Shown: positions 15,678 through 25,331, numbered from the stretch's first letter. The stretch: 32,859 bases of DNA from an uncultured Hoeflea sp. (GCF_947501405.1 NZ_CANMVK010000007.1:1-32859), one strand, 5' to 3'. Notes: generated by a model not told the origin, from the sequence alone. Numbers and translations: made by a program.

Positions 15678-16538
15678 ATGGATACCATCAGGGTCGCTGC
15701 CATTCAGATGCGCTCGGGGGTCGACCCTGCAGCCAATATCGCGACCATGAGCGAACTGGTGCGCGACGCTGCATCGCGTGGCGCGCGCTATGTGCAGACG
15801 CCCGAAATGACCGGTGCGGTGCAGCGCGACCGCTCCGCGCTGCAAGAGATCCTGAAGAGCGAAGCCGAGGATCCGGTGCTCCGTGCTGCTTCCGGATTGG
15901 CGCGCGACTTGTCCATCTATCTGCATATCGGTTCGACTGCAGTGAATGCGGGCGATGGCATGGCCGCCAATCGCGGCTTGGTTTTTGGTCCTGACGGTTC
16001 AGCGCTTGCGCGCTATGACAAGATCCATATGTTCGATGTCGATCTCGACAATGGCGAGAGCTGGCGCGAAAGTGCTGTGTACCGGCCCGGAGATGTCGCC
16101 GAAATCGTGGATCTGGACAGCATCCGGTTGGGTATGGGGATCTGTTACGATATCCGCTTCCCGCATCTGTTCCGCGATCAGGCTCTGGCCGGCGCGGATA
16201 TCTTGAGCGCACCGGCTGCCTTCACTCGCCAGACCGGGGAAGCGCATTGGCATGTCTTGCAGCGCGCCCGGGCGATCGAAAACGGCGCCTTTGTAGTTTC
16301 CGCAGCGCAGGGCGGCGTCCATGAGGACGGCCGGGAGACCTATGGCCATTCCATCATTGTCGATCCCTGGGGACGGGTGATCGGCGAGGCTCAAGACGAC
16401 GAGCCCGGTGTAGTGACGGCGGATCTGGCGCTTGGCGAGGTCAGGGCGGCGCGCGCCAAAATCCCCAATCTGAAGAACGCACGCGATTACCGCATTGCGG
16501 GCGCAGCCGGTGTGACCAAGGGAGCTCGGGTGGCGTGA
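15678..16538 (+). CDS. Carbon-nitrogen hydrolase, Nit1/Nit2-like (probable deaminated glutathione amidase)
   Basis: A 286-residue nitrilase-superfamily amidase with the complete Glu-Lys-Cys triad: E43 in TPEM, K115 in YDKIHMFD and C156 in GICYDIRFP. The YDKIHMFDVD and RFPHLFR segments fit the Nit1/Nit2 branch, whose members hydrolyse deaminated glutathione or omega-amides formed by transaminase side reactions, a metabolite-repair task. Its tight linkage to grxC (3 nt) supports a glutathione-related role, but substrate choice is inference. Its stop overlaps the next GTG start by four bases. Confidence 0.88.
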   Translation: MDTIRVAAIQMRSGVDPAANIATMSELVRDAASRGARYVQTPEMTGAVQRDRSALQEILKSEAEDPVLRAASGLARDLSIYLHIGSTAVNAGDGMAANRGLVFGPDGSALARYDKIHMFDVDLDNGESWRESAVYRPGDVAEIVDLDSIRLGMGICYDIRFPHLFRDQALAGADILSAPAAFTRQTGEAHWHVLQRARAIENGAFVVSAAQGGVHEDGRETYGHSIIVDPWGRVIGEAQDDEPGVVTADLALGEVRAARAKIPNLKNARDYRIAGAAGVTKGARVA

Positions 16539-16960
16539 TTTCGTTCAATCTGCATTGTGACAGGAATCATGAGTTCGAGGGCTGGTTTTCCTCGAGCGCG
16601 GATTTTGACGCGCAGATCGAGCGTAAACTGGTGTCCTGTCCGGTGTGCGGCTCCACCGCCATCGGCAAGGCTCTGATGGCGCCCGCCGTGTCGGCGTCGC
16701 GTGACAAGGACACGCGGCCGCTGGCTCTCGATCCCGAGAAGCGCGAGATGATGCGCAAGCTCAGGCAAATGGTTTCAGCGGTGCGCGAGAACGCCGAGGA
16801 TGTGGGCGAGCGCTTTCCCGAGGAAGCTCGCAAGATCCATCATGGTGAAACCGAAGCACGCGGCATTGTCGGCAAGGCCTCGAGCGATGACGCCAAAGCC
16901 CTGATCGAGGAAGGCATCGACATTGCGCCGTTGCCGGAATTACCGGAAGATCTGAGCTGA
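16535..16960 (+). CDS. DUF1178 family protein
   Basis: A 141-residue conserved protein of unknown function. The N-terminus (MISFNLHCDRNHEFEGWFSS) and SCPVCGS give two cysteine-containing turns (C8 and C35/C38) suggesting a small zinc ribbon, as is typical for DUF1178. The C-terminal half is a charged helix with FPEEARKIHHGETEARGI, also typical of the family. It uses a GTG start inside the nitrilase stop (GTGA overlap), which points to coupled translation. Confidence 0.88.
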   Translation: MISFNLHCDRNHEFEGWFSSSADFDAQIERKLVSCPVCGSTAIGKALMAPAVSASRDKDTRPLALDPEKREMMRKLRQMVSAVRENAEDVGERFPEEARKIHHGETEARGIVGKASSDDAKALIEEGIDIAPLPELPEDLS

Positions 16961-16961
16961 C

Positions 16962-17546
16962 ATGACCGATACCGGCCATCATCTGGCCATCTACAATTTC
17001 GGCCTGCATGTGGCAGAGGAGACCGCTCCGGAACTGCAGGGTTTTGTGCGTCGGGAACCATTGAATTTCGCTGCCGCGGAGCGCGCCTCCGGATTTGTCG
17101 GACGTTCCGGCTACAAGGGAGTGCCGGGACCGAGAAGCTGGGGGCCGCAAGTGTTTCCGCGCTATATCGAGGGCAGCGGGTTTGGCAGCGCGCCATCCTC
17201 GCTGTCGCTCTGGAAGGACATCGAAAGCCTGATGGCGTTTTGCTATGCGGGCGTTCATGCCGAAGCGCTGAAGAATGCGAGGGCCTGGAACCAGAAGGGA
17301 TACTGGCCGCCACTGGTTTTATGGTGGGTGGCAGCCGGTCGCAGCCCGGACTGGCAGCAAGGCGCTGGCAAGCTCGAATGGCTTGATGATCACGGTTCCA
17401 GCGCGCAGGCTTTCACATTCAAGCAGGCCTTCGATCCGGACGGCGAGCCCTATTCGATTGATCGCGACAGGGTAAAAGTTCTCATGGCCGAGAATGCTCC
17501 CGGCCAGGCTGACCTGCTGGTGCAGGTCAACGCGATGCCGGTATGA
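16962..17546 (+). CDS. DUF3291 domain-containing protein
   Basis: A 194-residue protein matching the DUF3291 layout: LAIYNFGLHVA at the start, SLWKDIESLMAFCYAGVHAEALKNARAW in the middle, LVLWWVAAGRSPDWQQGAGKLEWLDDHG, and AFTFKQAFDPDG near the end. The function is unknown; the fold is probably an alpha/beta dimeric barrel related to antibiotic-biosynthesis monooxygenase-like domains. It starts 1 nt after the DUF1178 stop, so it ends the comF-grxC run. It is convergent with ubiG. Confidence 0.82.
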   Translation: MTDTGHHLAIYNFGLHVAEETAPELQGFVRREPLNFAAAERASGFVGRSGYKGVPGPRSWGPQVFPRYIEGSGFGSAPSSLSLWKDIESLMAFCYAGVHAEALKNARAWNQKGYWPPLVLWWVAAGRSPDWQQGAGKLEWLDDHGSSAQAFTFKQAFDPDGEPYSIDRDRVKVLMAENAPGQADLLVQVNAMPV

Positions 17547-17599
17547 AAGGATTGGCTGTCACGTGCCGGCGAACCACAAGCCGCCGGACGGCGATCATG

Positions 17600-18352
17600 T
17601 CAGCTCCCGGTGGGGCGTTCGGCCAGCATCATGTAATTGACGTCCATGTCGCGCGACAGGTTCCACCGGTCCTGCAGCGGATTGTAAAACACGCCGGTGC
17701 GGTCGATGATGCGCATCCCCGCGGCGGACAGTGGCGTTTCGATTTCATCCGGCCGGACCAGCTTTTCATATTGATGGGTGCCGCGCGGCAGCCAGCGCAG
17801 TACATATTCCGCGCCTACAATTGCCAGCGCCATTGCCTTCATGGTGCGGTTTATGGTGGCCACGAACATAAGTCCGCCGGGTTTGACCATGTCGGCGCAG
17901 GAGCGCAGGAACAAATCGACATCGGCGACATGTTCGACCACTTCCATGTTGAGCACCACATCGAAGCGTTCGCCGCGGGCGGCCAGATCTTCGGCGGTCA
18001 CGGCCTCGTAGTTTACCGGGACGCCGGACTGTTCGGCGTGAATGGCGGCAACCTCGACATTGGTTTGCGAGGCGTCGGCGCCGAGCACCTTTGCGCCCAT
18101 TCGCGCCATCGGCTCACTGAGCAAGCCGCCGCCGCATCCGATATCGAGCACCCGCAGACCGTCCAGCGGTTTTCCGCTTTTGGGGTCGCGGCCGAAATGT
18201 GTTGCCACATGATCGCGGATGTAGGTCAGCCGCACCGGATTGAACTTGTGCAGCGGCCGGAACTTGCCTTGCGGGTTCCACCACTCCGTCGCGAGCGCCG
18301 AAAATCGCTCGACTTCGCCCTGATCAATGGTTGTTCGAGCGGGGTCGCTCAT
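17600..18352 (-). CDS. ubiG: Ubiquinone biosynthesis O-methyltransferase UbiG
   Basis: A 250-residue class I SAM methyltransferase that performs both O-methylations of ubiquinone synthesis (UbiG/Coq3). SAM motif [10 protein letters not shown] at 68-76 is intact, and family segments [44 protein letters not shown] and [29 protein letters not shown] are present; the last is diagnostic for UbiG. ATG at 18352 (MSDPARTT) is chosen over a longer open frame. It is divergent from lysC with about 190 nt between them, the arrangement I recall in many rhizobia. Confidence 0.97.
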   Translation of the reverse strand: MSDPARTTIDQGEVERFSALATEWWNPQGKFRPLHKFNPVRLTYIRDHVATHFGRDPKSGKPLDGLRVLDIGCGGGLLSEPMARMGAKVLGADASQTNVEVAAIHAEQSGVPVNYEAVTAEDLAARGERFDVVLNMEVVEHVADVDLFLRSCADMVKPGGLMFVATINRTMKAMALAIVGAEYVLRWLPRGTHQYEKLVRPDEIETPLSAAGMRIIDRTGVFYNPLQDRWNLSRDMDVNYMMLAERPTGS

Positions 18353-18544
18353 GCCTGTCTCCCGGGTTGGTTGGCCAAACATCACCTCGGGCGTGGCGGC
18401 GGCCTTGTCAAGGGCGGGCAATGTCGCACCGGCCGGTCCGGTTGCGGCTTGCCGCATTATTGGCTATGAGACCGCGAACTTTGCGCTCCGGTGTCCGGGG
18501 CGTTTTTCTTGCCCGAAATCGGGTTTGCCAGCGGATAGTATGTC

Positions 18545-19819
18545 ATGGCCCGCATAGTGATGAAGTTTGGCGGCACGTCGGTTGCCGATCTCGACCGGAT
18601 CCACAACGTCGCCCGGCACGTCAAACGCGAGGTTGACGCTGGCCATCAGGTGGCCGTGGTGGTTTCGGCAATGGCCGGCAAGACCAATGAGCTGGTGAAC
18701 TGGGTGCAGTCGATGCCGATGGTGGCCGGTGCCGAGGCGTCGTTTTATGACGCGCGTGAGTATGACGCGATTGTTGCCTCGGGCGAGCAGGTGACCAGCG
18801 GGCTGCTGGCAATCGCGCTGCAGTCGATGGGCGTGGATGCGCGTTCCTGGCAGGGCTGGCAGATCCCGGTGAAGACTGACAACGCCCATGGCGCGGCGCG
18901 GATCCTCGAGATCGACGGCACCGAGATGATCAAACGCTTCGAGATCGGTCAGGTCGCGGTCGTGGCCGGTTTCCAGGGCGTGGGTCCGGACAACAGGCTG
19001 GCGACACTGGGACGCGGCGGTTCCGACACCAGCGCGGTGGCGATTGCGGCAGCCGTTCAGGCCGACCGCTGTGATATCTACACCGATGTCGACGGGGTCT
19101 ACACCACCGATCCGCGGGTCGAGCCCAAGGCGCGGCGGATGAAGAAGATCGCGTTCGAGGAAATGCTGGAGATGGCGTCGCTGGGCGCCAAGGTTTTGCA
19201 GGTTCGCTCGGTGGAGCTGGCGATGGTGCACAAGGTGAGAACCTTCGTGCGCTCCAGTTTCGATGATCCGGATGCGCCGGAGATGAGCGATCCCAACAAT
19301 CCGCCCGGAACTCTTATTTGCGACGAGGATGAAATCGTGGAACAGGAAGTCGTTACCGGCATCGCCTACGCCAAGGACGAAGCCCAGATATCGCTCAGGC
19401 GGCTGTCGGACCGGCCCGGAGTTTCGGCGGCGATTTTCGGACCACTGGCCGATGCGCATATCAATGTCGACATGATCGTCCAGAACATCTCCGAAGACGG
19501 CTCGCGCACCGACATGACCTTCACGGTGCCGTCGGGCGACGCCGAAAAGGCACAATCGGTGCTTGAGCGGAACAAGGATGTGATCGGCTATGACGTGGTC
19601 CAGAGCGAATCAGGCCTGGCGAAAATCTCTGTGATCGGCATCGGCATGCGCAGCCATGCCGGCGTGGCCGCCACGGCGTTCAAGGCGCTTGCGGAAAAAT
19701 CGATCAACATCAAGGCGATAACCACGTCCGAGATCAAGATTTCGATTCTGATCGACGGCGCCTATGCCGAGCTTGCGGTCAGGACTTTGCATTCCGTTTA
19801 CGGTCTCGATAAGACTTAG
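18545..19819 (+). CDS. lysC: Aspartate kinase
   Basis: A 424-residue aspartokinase that phosphorylates aspartate, the first step to lysine, threonine, methionine and diaminopimelate. The amino-acid kinase domain begins MARIVMKFGGTSV (7-13), followed by the GRGGSDTSAVA and DVDGVYTTDPR motifs. Two C-terminal ACT domains (about 265-335 and 345-415) include VSAAIFGPLADAHINVDMIVQN and ISVIGIGMRSHAGVAATAF, where feedback inhibitors bind. It is a monofunctional type without homoserine dehydrogenase. The leader has no strong Shine-Dalgarno site. It is divergent from ubiG and 117 nt upstream of ptsP. Confidence 0.97.
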   Translation: MARIVMKFGGTSVADLDRIHNVARHVKREVDAGHQVAVVVSAMAGKTNELVNWVQSMPMVAGAEASFYDAREYDAIVASGEQVTSGLLAIALQSMGVDARSWQGWQIPVKTDNAHGAARILEIDGTEMIKRFEIGQVAVVAGFQGVGPDNRLATLGRGGSDTSAVAIAAAVQADRCDIYTDVDGVYTTDPRVEPKARRMKKIAFEEMLEMASLGAKVLQVRSVELAMVHKVRTFVRSSFDDPDAPEMSDPNNPPGTLICDEDEIVEQEVVTGIAYAKDEAQISLRRLSDRPGVSAAIFGPLADAHINVDMIVQNISEDGSRTDMTFTVPSGDAEKAQSVLERNKDVIGYDVVQSESGLAKISVIGIGMRSHAGVAATAFKALAEKSINIKAITTSEIKISILIDGAYAELAVRTLHSVYGLDKT

Positions 19820-19864
19820 AAAAACGGGATCCAGAAAACCGGCACAATGCCGACTAGAAACTTG

Positions 19865-19909
19865 CCGGGATTTGTCCCGGGGAACCGGCCGGGAACTTTC
19901 CCGTGCCGG
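19865..19909 (+). promoter_or_regulatory. Tandem hairpins between lysC and ptsP
   Basis: CCGGGA-TTTG-TCCCGG (19865-19880) is a perfect 6-bp hairpin. Immediately after it, CCGG (19885-19888), CGGGA (19890-19894), an ACTT loop, TCCCG (19899-19903) and CCGG (19906-19909) form a second hairpin with a small internal loop. The two loop-proximal stems share the CGGGA/TCCCG core, so they could also pair with each other. Neither has a T-run, so this is not a classical terminator; it could be an attenuator, processing site or RNA stabiliser. Confidence 0.5.
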
Positions 19910-19936
19910 CCACATTAATTGGGAGTGTGACACGCG

Positions 19937-22198
19937 ATGAGAGACCTATCGGCAGGTCCCCGCGTTCTTCTCAGGCGGCTGCGCGAACTGATGGCGGAGC
20001 CGCTGGAGCCGCAAGAACGCCTCGACCGTATCGTCCGCCAGATCGCGGCCAACATGGTTGCCGAAGTGTGCTCGTTTTACGTCTTGCGGGCCGATGGAGC
20101 GCTGGAGCTGTTCGCCACGGAAGGGCTGAACAAGGATGCGGTTCATCTGGCGCAATTGAAGATGGGGCAGGGTCTGGTCGGCACCATCGCGGCCAGCGCC
20201 CGCTCGCTCAATCTGTCGGATGCGCAAACCCATCCGGCGTTCACCTACCTGCCGGAAACCGGCGAGGAAATCTACAATTCCTTCCTGGGCGTCCCGATCC
20301 TGAGGGCGGGCCGGTCGCTGGGCGTTCTGGTAGTGCAGAACAAGGCGCACCGCAAATATCGCGAGGACGAGGTCGAGGCGCTTGAAACCACCTCGATGGT
20401 GCTCGCCGAGATGATCGCCACGGGCGAGTTGAAGCAGATCACCCGTCCCGGAATGGAACTCGATCTGAACCGGCCGGTGACGATCGAGGGTGAAGCCTAT
20501 GGCGAAGGCATCGGACTGGGGCATGTGATCCTGCACGAGCCGCGGATCGTGGTTACGGAACTGCTCAATGATGATATCGAAGCCGAGCTCAAGCGGCTTG
20601 ACGAGTCGTTGGGGTCGCTCAGGATTTCGATCGACGACATGCTGTCGCGGCGCGATGTCTCGATGGAGGGCGAGCACCGCGCGGTGCTGGAAGCCTACCG
20701 GATGTTCGCCCATGATCGCGGCTGGGTGCGCAAGCTTGAAGAGGCGATACGCAACGGGCTGACCTCGGAAGCGGCCGTGGAGAAAGTGCAGAGCGACACC
20801 CGCGCGCGCATGATCCACATGACCGATCCGTATCTGCGCGAGCGATTGCATGATTTCGATGATCTTGCCAACCGCCTGCTCAGGCAGTTGACCGGATTTA
20901 CCCCGGGCGGCACCGGGCTGCCGCAGGATGCGATTATCGTGGCGCGCGCCATGGGTGCTGCGGAACTGCTGGACTATCCGCGCGAGGCGGTGCGCGGGCT
21001 GGTGCTCGAGGACGGCGCGGTGACCAGCCATGTGGTGATCGTGGCGCGCGCCATGGGCATTCCCGTGGTGGGTCAGGTGATCGGTGCGCCGTCACTGGCC
21101 GAAAACGGCGATCCGATCATCGTCGATGGCGAGGACGGGATTGTCCATCTTCGCCCCATGTCGGACCTGCAAAGCGCCTATGCCGACAAGGTCAGGTTCA
21201 GGGCCAAGCGACAGGAGCAGTTCCGGGCGCTGCGGACGGTCGCGCCGCGCACCCGCGACGGTCAGGACGTGACGCTGCAAATGAACGCCGGACTGCTGGT
21301 GGACTTGCCGCAGCTTGCCGAATCCGGCGCCAGCGGCATCGGATTGTTCCGCACCGAATTGCAGTTCATGATCGCCTCGACCATGCCCAAGGTCGATGAG
21401 CAGGAGAGCCTGTACCGCAACGTTCTGCGCCAGGCCGGCAACCGGCCGGTGACCTTCAGGACACTGGATATCGGCGGCGACAAGGTAGTGCCCTATTTCC
21501 GCTCGGCGGAAGAAGAGAATCCGGCGCTTGGCTGGCGCGCGATTCGGCTGTCGCTGGACCGGCCGGGGCTGTTGCGCACCCAGGTTCGGGCGCTGCTGAA
21601 GGCGGCGGCTGGCGCGGAGCTCAAAATGATGCTGCCGATGGTGACCGAGGTCAACGAATTGCGGCTGGCGCGCGAGCTTGTCGACAAGGAAGTCCGGCAT
21701 TTGTCGCGCTTCGGGCACCGCTTGCCGCGCTCGCTGCAGTTTGGCGCCATGCTGGAAGTGCCGAGCCTGATGTGGCAGCTCGACGAATTGATGGAGGCGG
21801 TGGACTTTGTCTCGGTCGGCTCCAACGATCTGTTCCAGTTCATGATGGCTGTGGATCGCGGCAATTCACGTGTGGCCGACCGCTTCGATCCGATGGGGCG
21901 GCCGTTCCTGAGAGCGCTGCGCCAGATTGTCGAAGCCGCCACCCGCGCCGGCACACCGCTTACTCTGTGCGGGGAAATCGCGGGCAAGCCGCTGTCGGCC
22001 ATGGCGCTGCTTGGCTTGGGTTTTCGCTCGATCTCGATGTCGCCAGCGGCCATCGGTCCGGTCAAATCGATGCTGCTGTCGCTGGATCTCGGCAAGCTTG
22101 AGACCGGTTTGCTGGCGGCAATCGCCGATACGGAAAGCCAAAAAACAGTGCGCGAGTTCCTGACCGATTTCGCCGACGCCAACGGCGTGAGCCTCTAG
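19937..22198 (+). CDS. ptsP: Phosphoenolpyruvate-protein phosphotransferase PtsP (enzyme I-Ntr)
   Basis: A 753-residue nitrogen-PTS enzyme I that takes phosphate from PEP and passes it to NPr and then EIIA-Ntr, tuning K+ transport, carbon storage and stress responses. An N-terminal GAF domain (about 20-165) is the mark of PtsP and can sense glutamine in related proteins. The phosphorylated histidine is H365 in [13 protein letters not shown]. The PEP-binding barrel has [10 protein letters not shown], the [10 protein letters not shown] motif and the catalytic cysteine C678 in LCGEIAGKP. Length is normal for rhizobial PtsP. It is 10 nt upstream of prfA, so translation genes may share its transcript. 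Confidence 0.96.
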   Translation: MRDLSAGPRVLLRRLRELMAEPLEPQERLDRIVRQIAANMVAEVCSFYVLRADGALELFATEGLNKDAVHLAQLKMGQGLVGTIAASARSLNLSDAQTHPAFTYLPETGEEIYNSFLGVPILRAGRSLGVLVVQNKAHRKYREDEVEALETTSMVLAEMIATGELKQITRPGMELDLNRPVTIEGEAYGEGIGLGHVILHEPRIVVTELLNDDIEAELKRLDESLGSLRISIDDMLSRRDVSMEGEHRAVLEAYRMFAHDRGWVRKLEEAIRNGLTSEAAVEKVQSDTRARMIHMTDPYLRERLHDFDDLANRLLRQLTGFTPGGTGLPQDAIIVARAMGAAELLDYPREAVRGLVLEDGAVTSHVVIVARAMGIPVVGQVIGAPSLAENGDPIIVDGEDGIVHLRPMSDLQSAYADKVRFRAKRQEQFRALRTVAPRTRDGQDVTLQMNAGLLVDLPQLAESGASGIGLFRTELQFMIASTMPKVDEQESLYRNVLRQAGNRPVTFRTLDIGGDKVVPYFRSAEEENPALGWRAIRLSLDRPGLLRTQVRALLKAAAGAELKMMLPMVTEVNELRLARELVDKEVRHLSRFGHRLPRSLQFGAMLEVPSLMWQLDELMEAVDFVSVGSNDLFQFMMAVDRGNSRVADRFDPMGRPFLRALRQIVEAATRAGTPLTLCGEIAGKPLSAMALLGLGFRSISMSPAAIGPVKSMLLSLDLGKLETGLLAAIADTESQKTVREFLTDFADANGVSL

Positions 22199-22208
22199 GA
22201 CCAGCACA

Positions 22209-23294
22209 ATGGCGCGTTTGCCCACGGACAAAATCAACGAACTCGAGCGCCGTTTCGGCGAGATCGAGGCCCGTATGGCGGCGGGCCCGGAAGCCGACGT
22301 TTACGTAAAGCTGGCCTCGGAGTATTCGGATCTGCAGCCGCTTGTGGTGGAAATCCGAACGTTGAACGCGGCACAGTCCGAGCGTGCCGATCTCGAGGTC
22401 ATGCTCGAGGACGCGTCAACCGATCGTGAGATGCGGGACCTGGCTGACGTCGAGTTGCGTGAACTCAAGACGCGCATCGAAGCGCTGGAAGCGCAAATTG
22501 AGATCATGCTTTTGCCCAAGGACGCCGCCGATCAGCGCAGCGCCATTCTGGAAATCCGCGCCGGCACCGGCGGATCGGAGGCGGCATTGTTCGCGGGCGA
22601 TCTGTTCCGCATGTATGAGCGCTACGCTGCCGCGCAGCGATGGCGGGTGGAGGTGCTTTCTTCCAGCGAGGGCGAAGCCGGTGGCTTCAAGGAAATCATC
22701 GCGACGATCTCCGGCAAGGGGGTGTTCGCGCGGCTGAAATTCGAATCCGGCGTGCATCGGGTGCAGCGCGTGCCGGAGACCGAATCCGGCGGCCGGATTC
22801 ACACCTCGGCCGCCACCGTGGCCGTGCTGCCGGAGGCCGAGGATATCGATATCGAGATCCGGTCCGAGGATATCCGGATCGATACAATGCGCGCATCGGG
22901 CGCCGGTGGTCAGCACGTCAACACCACCGATTCGGCCGTACGGATCACGCATCTGCCGACCGGGCTGGTGGTGACGTCTTCAGAGAAATCGCAACACCAG
23001 AACCGTGCCCGGGCAATGCAGGTTTTGCGGGCCCGGCTTTATGATATGGAGCGCCAGCGCGCCGATGACGAACGTTCGCAGTCGCGGCGTTCCCAGGTGG
23101 GATCCGGCGACCGGTCCGAGCGGATCCGGACCTATAACTTCCCGCAGGGGCGCGTCACCGATCACCGCATCAATTTGACGCTTTACAAGCTGGACCGGAT
23201 GATGATGGGCGAAATCGACGAGGTCGTCGACGCGTTGATATCCGATCATCAGGCAGGCCAGTTGGCCGCCCTTGGCGACAATGGCCGCGCCTGA
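22209..23294 (+). CDS. prfA: Peptide chain release factor 1
   Basis: A 361-residue RF1 that reads UAA and UAG stop codons and releases the nascent peptide. The catalytic GGQ is at 233-235 in the [16 protein letters not shown] context, preceded by [22 protein letters not shown] and the [33 protein letters not shown] block. AGGA lies about 6 nt upstream of the ATG. It follows ptsP by 10 nt and overlaps prmC by 14 nt, so RF1 and its methyltransferase are made together. Confidence 0.98.
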   Translation: MARLPTDKINELERRFGEIEARMAAGPEADVYVKLASEYSDLQPLVVEIRTLNAAQSERADLEVMLEDASTDREMRDLADVELRELKTRIEALEAQIEIMLLPKDAADQRSAILEIRAGTGGSEAALFAGDLFRMYERYAAAQRWRVEVLSSSEGEAGGFKEIIATISGKGVFARLKFESGVHRVQRVPETESGGRIHTSAATVAVLPEAEDIDIEIRSEDIRIDTMRASGAGGQHVNTTDSAVRITHLPTGLVVTSSEKSQHQNRARAMQVLRARLYDMERQRADDERSQSRRSQVGSGDRSERIRTYNFPQGRVTDHRINLTLYKLDRMMMGEIDEVVDALISDHQAGQLAALGDNGRA

Positions 23295-24168
23295 TCTCTC
23301 GGCGGTCGCCTCCATAGGCGAGGCCTGGCTTGCAGTCCGTACCGCGTTCCGGGCAGCCGGTCTGGACACCGCCGATCTTGATGCGCGGTTGCTGGTCACC
23401 GGACTGACGGACCTGGAGCCGCATCAGCTTGCGACGCGCGGCGAAGCGACGTTGGGCGAGGAACAAAAACGCCGCCTGGCGCAGGCAGCCGCCGAGCGGA
23501 TCGGCGGCCGGCCGGTGCACCGCATTCTTGGCGCACGCGAGTTTTTCGGTCTGCGGCTTGGCCTTTCTCCGGCCACGCTGGAACCGCGGCCCGACACCGA
23601 GACCCTGGTGGACGCGGTGCTGCCTTTTGCGAGGGCGCGGATTGAGCAGACCGGTCGCTGCCGCATCGCGGATCTGGGGATCGGTACCGGCGCCATCGGT
23701 CTGGCGCTGCTGGCGCAATGTCCGCAAGCTGAATGTCTGGGTGTGGATATCTCCGATGAAGCGGTGGCGACAGCGCGGGCCAATGCTCAAGAGCTCGGCC
23801 TTGGTTCGCGTTACCGGGCAATTGCCGGGGATTGGCTGGCCGGTATTGAGGATTGCTTCGATCTGATTGTGTCGAACCCGCCCTATATTCCGAGCGGCGA
23901 TCTGGCCTCGCTGTCGCGCGAGGTGGTCGAGCATGATCCCAGGCTGGCGCTCGATGGCGGTGATGATGGGCTCGACGCCTATCGTGCGATTGCAAGGCAG
24001 GCGCCGGAACGGATGGCCGTTGGCGGCGTCCTCGCACTCGAGATCGGAATTGGCCAGACAGCCGAGGTGACGGATCTGTGCCGGGCGGCGGGATTTGAGC
24101 GGACCGCAGTGCATGCTGATCTGGGTGGCCTGGAGCGGGTCCTCGAATTTGCGCTACCAGGCGTCTAG
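23281..24168 (+). CDS. prmC: Release factor glutamine methyltransferase PrmC (HemK)
   Basis: A 295-residue methyltransferase that modifies the glutamine of the GGQ motif in release factors. The N-terminal helical domain leads to [21 protein letters not shown] motif I around [15 protein letters not shown], and the substrate-binding NPPY at 199-202 ([12 protein letters not shown]). ATG at 23281, inside the last codons of prfA, is the likely start; a TTG three codons upstream is possible. The overlap with prfA indicates coupling and matches the usual prfA-prmC pairing. A short hairpin (24307-24321) downstream may end the transcript. Confidence 0.96.
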   Translation: MAAPDLSAVASIGEAWLAVRTAFRAAGLDTADLDARLLVTGLTDLEPHQLATRGEATLGEEQKRRLAQAAAERIGGRPVHRILGAREFFGLRLGLSPATLEPRPDTETLVDAVLPFARARIEQTGRCRIADLGIGTGAIGLALLAQCPQAECLGVDISDEAVATARANAQELGLGSRYRAIAGDWLAGIEDCFDLIVSNPPYIPSGDLASLSREVVEHDPRLALDGGDDGLDAYRAIARQAPERMAVGGVLALEIGIGQTAEVTDLCRAAGFERTAVHADLGGLERVLEFALPGV

Positions 24169-24478
24169 ACGAGACTGAAACGGGACATTTGACGATTTGG
24201 GCAAGAAAAGGCTTGGAATTGCGCGCAAACATAGCTAGTTTCCGAACCAGCGCCGGATAGCAGGTCTTGAAACAGATTCGATCCGACGTGGCTCGGTTCC
24301 GGGGACCCGCCGTTTTGGCGGTTGTTTCGCAGGACAGCCTCTGGCGCGGGTATCTGAATTTGAACCCATAATCGTGACGGGATCGGCTGACGATCCTTTG
24401 TCGCGGCGCAACTTGCGAGCCGGGATGCCGGCCATTGCGCCAACCCAATTTCCAGGAACACAACCAGGTGACTATCGA
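24169..24478. other. Intergenic gap prmC - DUF4167 gene
   Basis: 310 nt with no credible gene. CCGCC-GTTTT-GGCGG (24307-24321) followed by TTGTTT is a weak terminator-like hairpin on the plus strand. TTGACG at 24189-24194 is a possible -35, but the sequence 17 nt on (CTTGGA) is a poor -10. The open frame that runs into the DUF4167 gene from 24374 lacks family similarity. Confidence 0.45.
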
Positions 24479-25189
24479 ATGAGGCCAGGACAGCAAAACA
24501 AGCGCGGTCGCGGACGCAGCGGAAACAATGGCGGGGGCAACCGCAAGGGTCAAAACCCGCTTTCGCGTACCTATGACAGTTCCGGCCCGGATGTGAAAAT
24601 TCGCGGCACGGCGCAGCATGTGGCCGAAAAATACATGAACCTTGCTCGCGATGCGCAGAGTTCCGGCGATCGGGTGATGGCGGAAAACTATCTCCAGCAC
24701 GCCGAGCATTACAACCGCATCATTCTGACGGCTCAGGCCCAGATGCAGGAGCGGTTCCAGAAGGACGAAACCCAATCGCAAAACCGCGACGCGCAGGATC
24801 AGGACGATGATGATCGCGACGGCGCTGAAGGCGAAACCGAAAACCGGGCCCAGGACCAGCGCGGCGAACGCTCCGATCGGTCCGATCGCCAACCCCGGCA
24901 GGAACGTTCCCCACGGCGCGAGCGCCCCGAGCGCCAGCCGCGGCAGGCGAACCAGGATGGCGAGCAACCCAATTCTCCAGCCTATGATCCCGATGCGCCG
25001 CAGCCGGTGATAGAAGGCGTGCCCGCGGAAGTGGCCATCGGGCAGGAAACCCCCAGTGAAGAAACGGCGCCCGCGCCGCGCCGCCGTGGGCGGCCGCGCA
25101 GGGTTCGCACCGAGGAGGGCGCTGAAACGGGTGCAGCGGACAAGGACAAGCCTGCCGCTTCGGCTCCCGAGCCCGCCGCCGCCGATTGA
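24479..25189 (+). CDS. DUF4167 domain-containing protein
   Basis: A 236-residue protein of unknown function with the alphaproteobacterial DUF4167 domain at its N-terminus: MRPGQQNKRGRGR, a Gly/Asn-rich stretch, then a compact helical block around RGTAQHVAEKYMNLARDAQSSGD and NYLQHAEHYNRII (about residues 45-85). The remaining 150 residues are low-complexity and highly charged (Arg/Asp/Gln/Glu/Pro repeats, then RRRGRPRRVR), hence probably disordered. The RG-rich start and the basic patch near the end suggest nucleic-acid binding. ATG at 24479 is chosen because the family begins there. It is followed by a textbook terminator. Confidence 0.88.
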   Translation: MRPGQQNKRGRGRSGNNGGGNRKGQNPLSRTYDSSGPDVKIRGTAQHVAEKYMNLARDAQSSGDRVMAENYLQHAEHYNRIILTAQAQMQERFQKDETQSQNRDAQDQDDDDRDGAEGETENRAQDQRGERSDRSDRQPRQERSPRRERPERQPRQANQDGEQPNSPAYDPDAPQPVIEGVPAEVAIGQETPSEETAPAPRRRGRPRRVRTEEGAETGAADKDKPAASAPEPAAAD

Positions 25190-25262
25190 CGCCGGGTTCA
25201 AGCTCCCGGCCCGATCCGGTTTGGGAACCATTCTCGTTTGCGCGCAATGACGCTCATCAATC

Positions 25263-25288
25263 ACCGGCCGTTCGCGGCCGGTTTTTTT
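25263..25288 (+). terminator. Rho-independent terminator after the DUF4167 gene
   Basis: ACCGGCCG (25263-25270), a TTCG loop and CGGCCGGT (25275-25282) form a perfect 8-bp GC-rich stem capped by a tetraloop, followed by a run of seven Ts (25282-25288). Confidence 0.92.
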
Positions 25289-25302
25289 GTGCCTTGCAGG
25301 CC

Positions 25303-25331
25303 CTTTTTCGCAGCGTAAACAATACCCATAT
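25303..25331 (+). promoter_or_regulatory. Possible heat-shock (RpoH) promoter of clpB
   Basis: CCCATAT at 25325-25331 resembles the RpoH -10 (CCCCATnT / CCATAT). CTTTTT sits 16 nt upstream and shares only the CTT of the CTTGAA -35. It is placed right after the terminator and about 90 nt before the clpB start. The -10 is good and the -35 weak. Confidence 0.35.

Noticed and set aside
17547-17599. CCGGCG...CGCCGG inverted repeat between the DUF3291 gene and ubiG as a bidirectional terminator
   Set aside because: A 6-bp stem with a 10-nt loop and no T-run on either strand; it is too weak to annotate.
18353-18544. Lysine riboswitch upstream of lysC
   Set aside because: The gap of about 190 nt lacks the conserved lysine-riboswitch core and is shared with the divergent ubiG promoter.
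23396-25264. 622-codon minus-strand open frame over prmC and the DUF4167 gene
   Set aside because: It spans two confident plus-strand genes and a terminator-bearing gap, with low-complexity Arg/Pro/Ser content and no domain.
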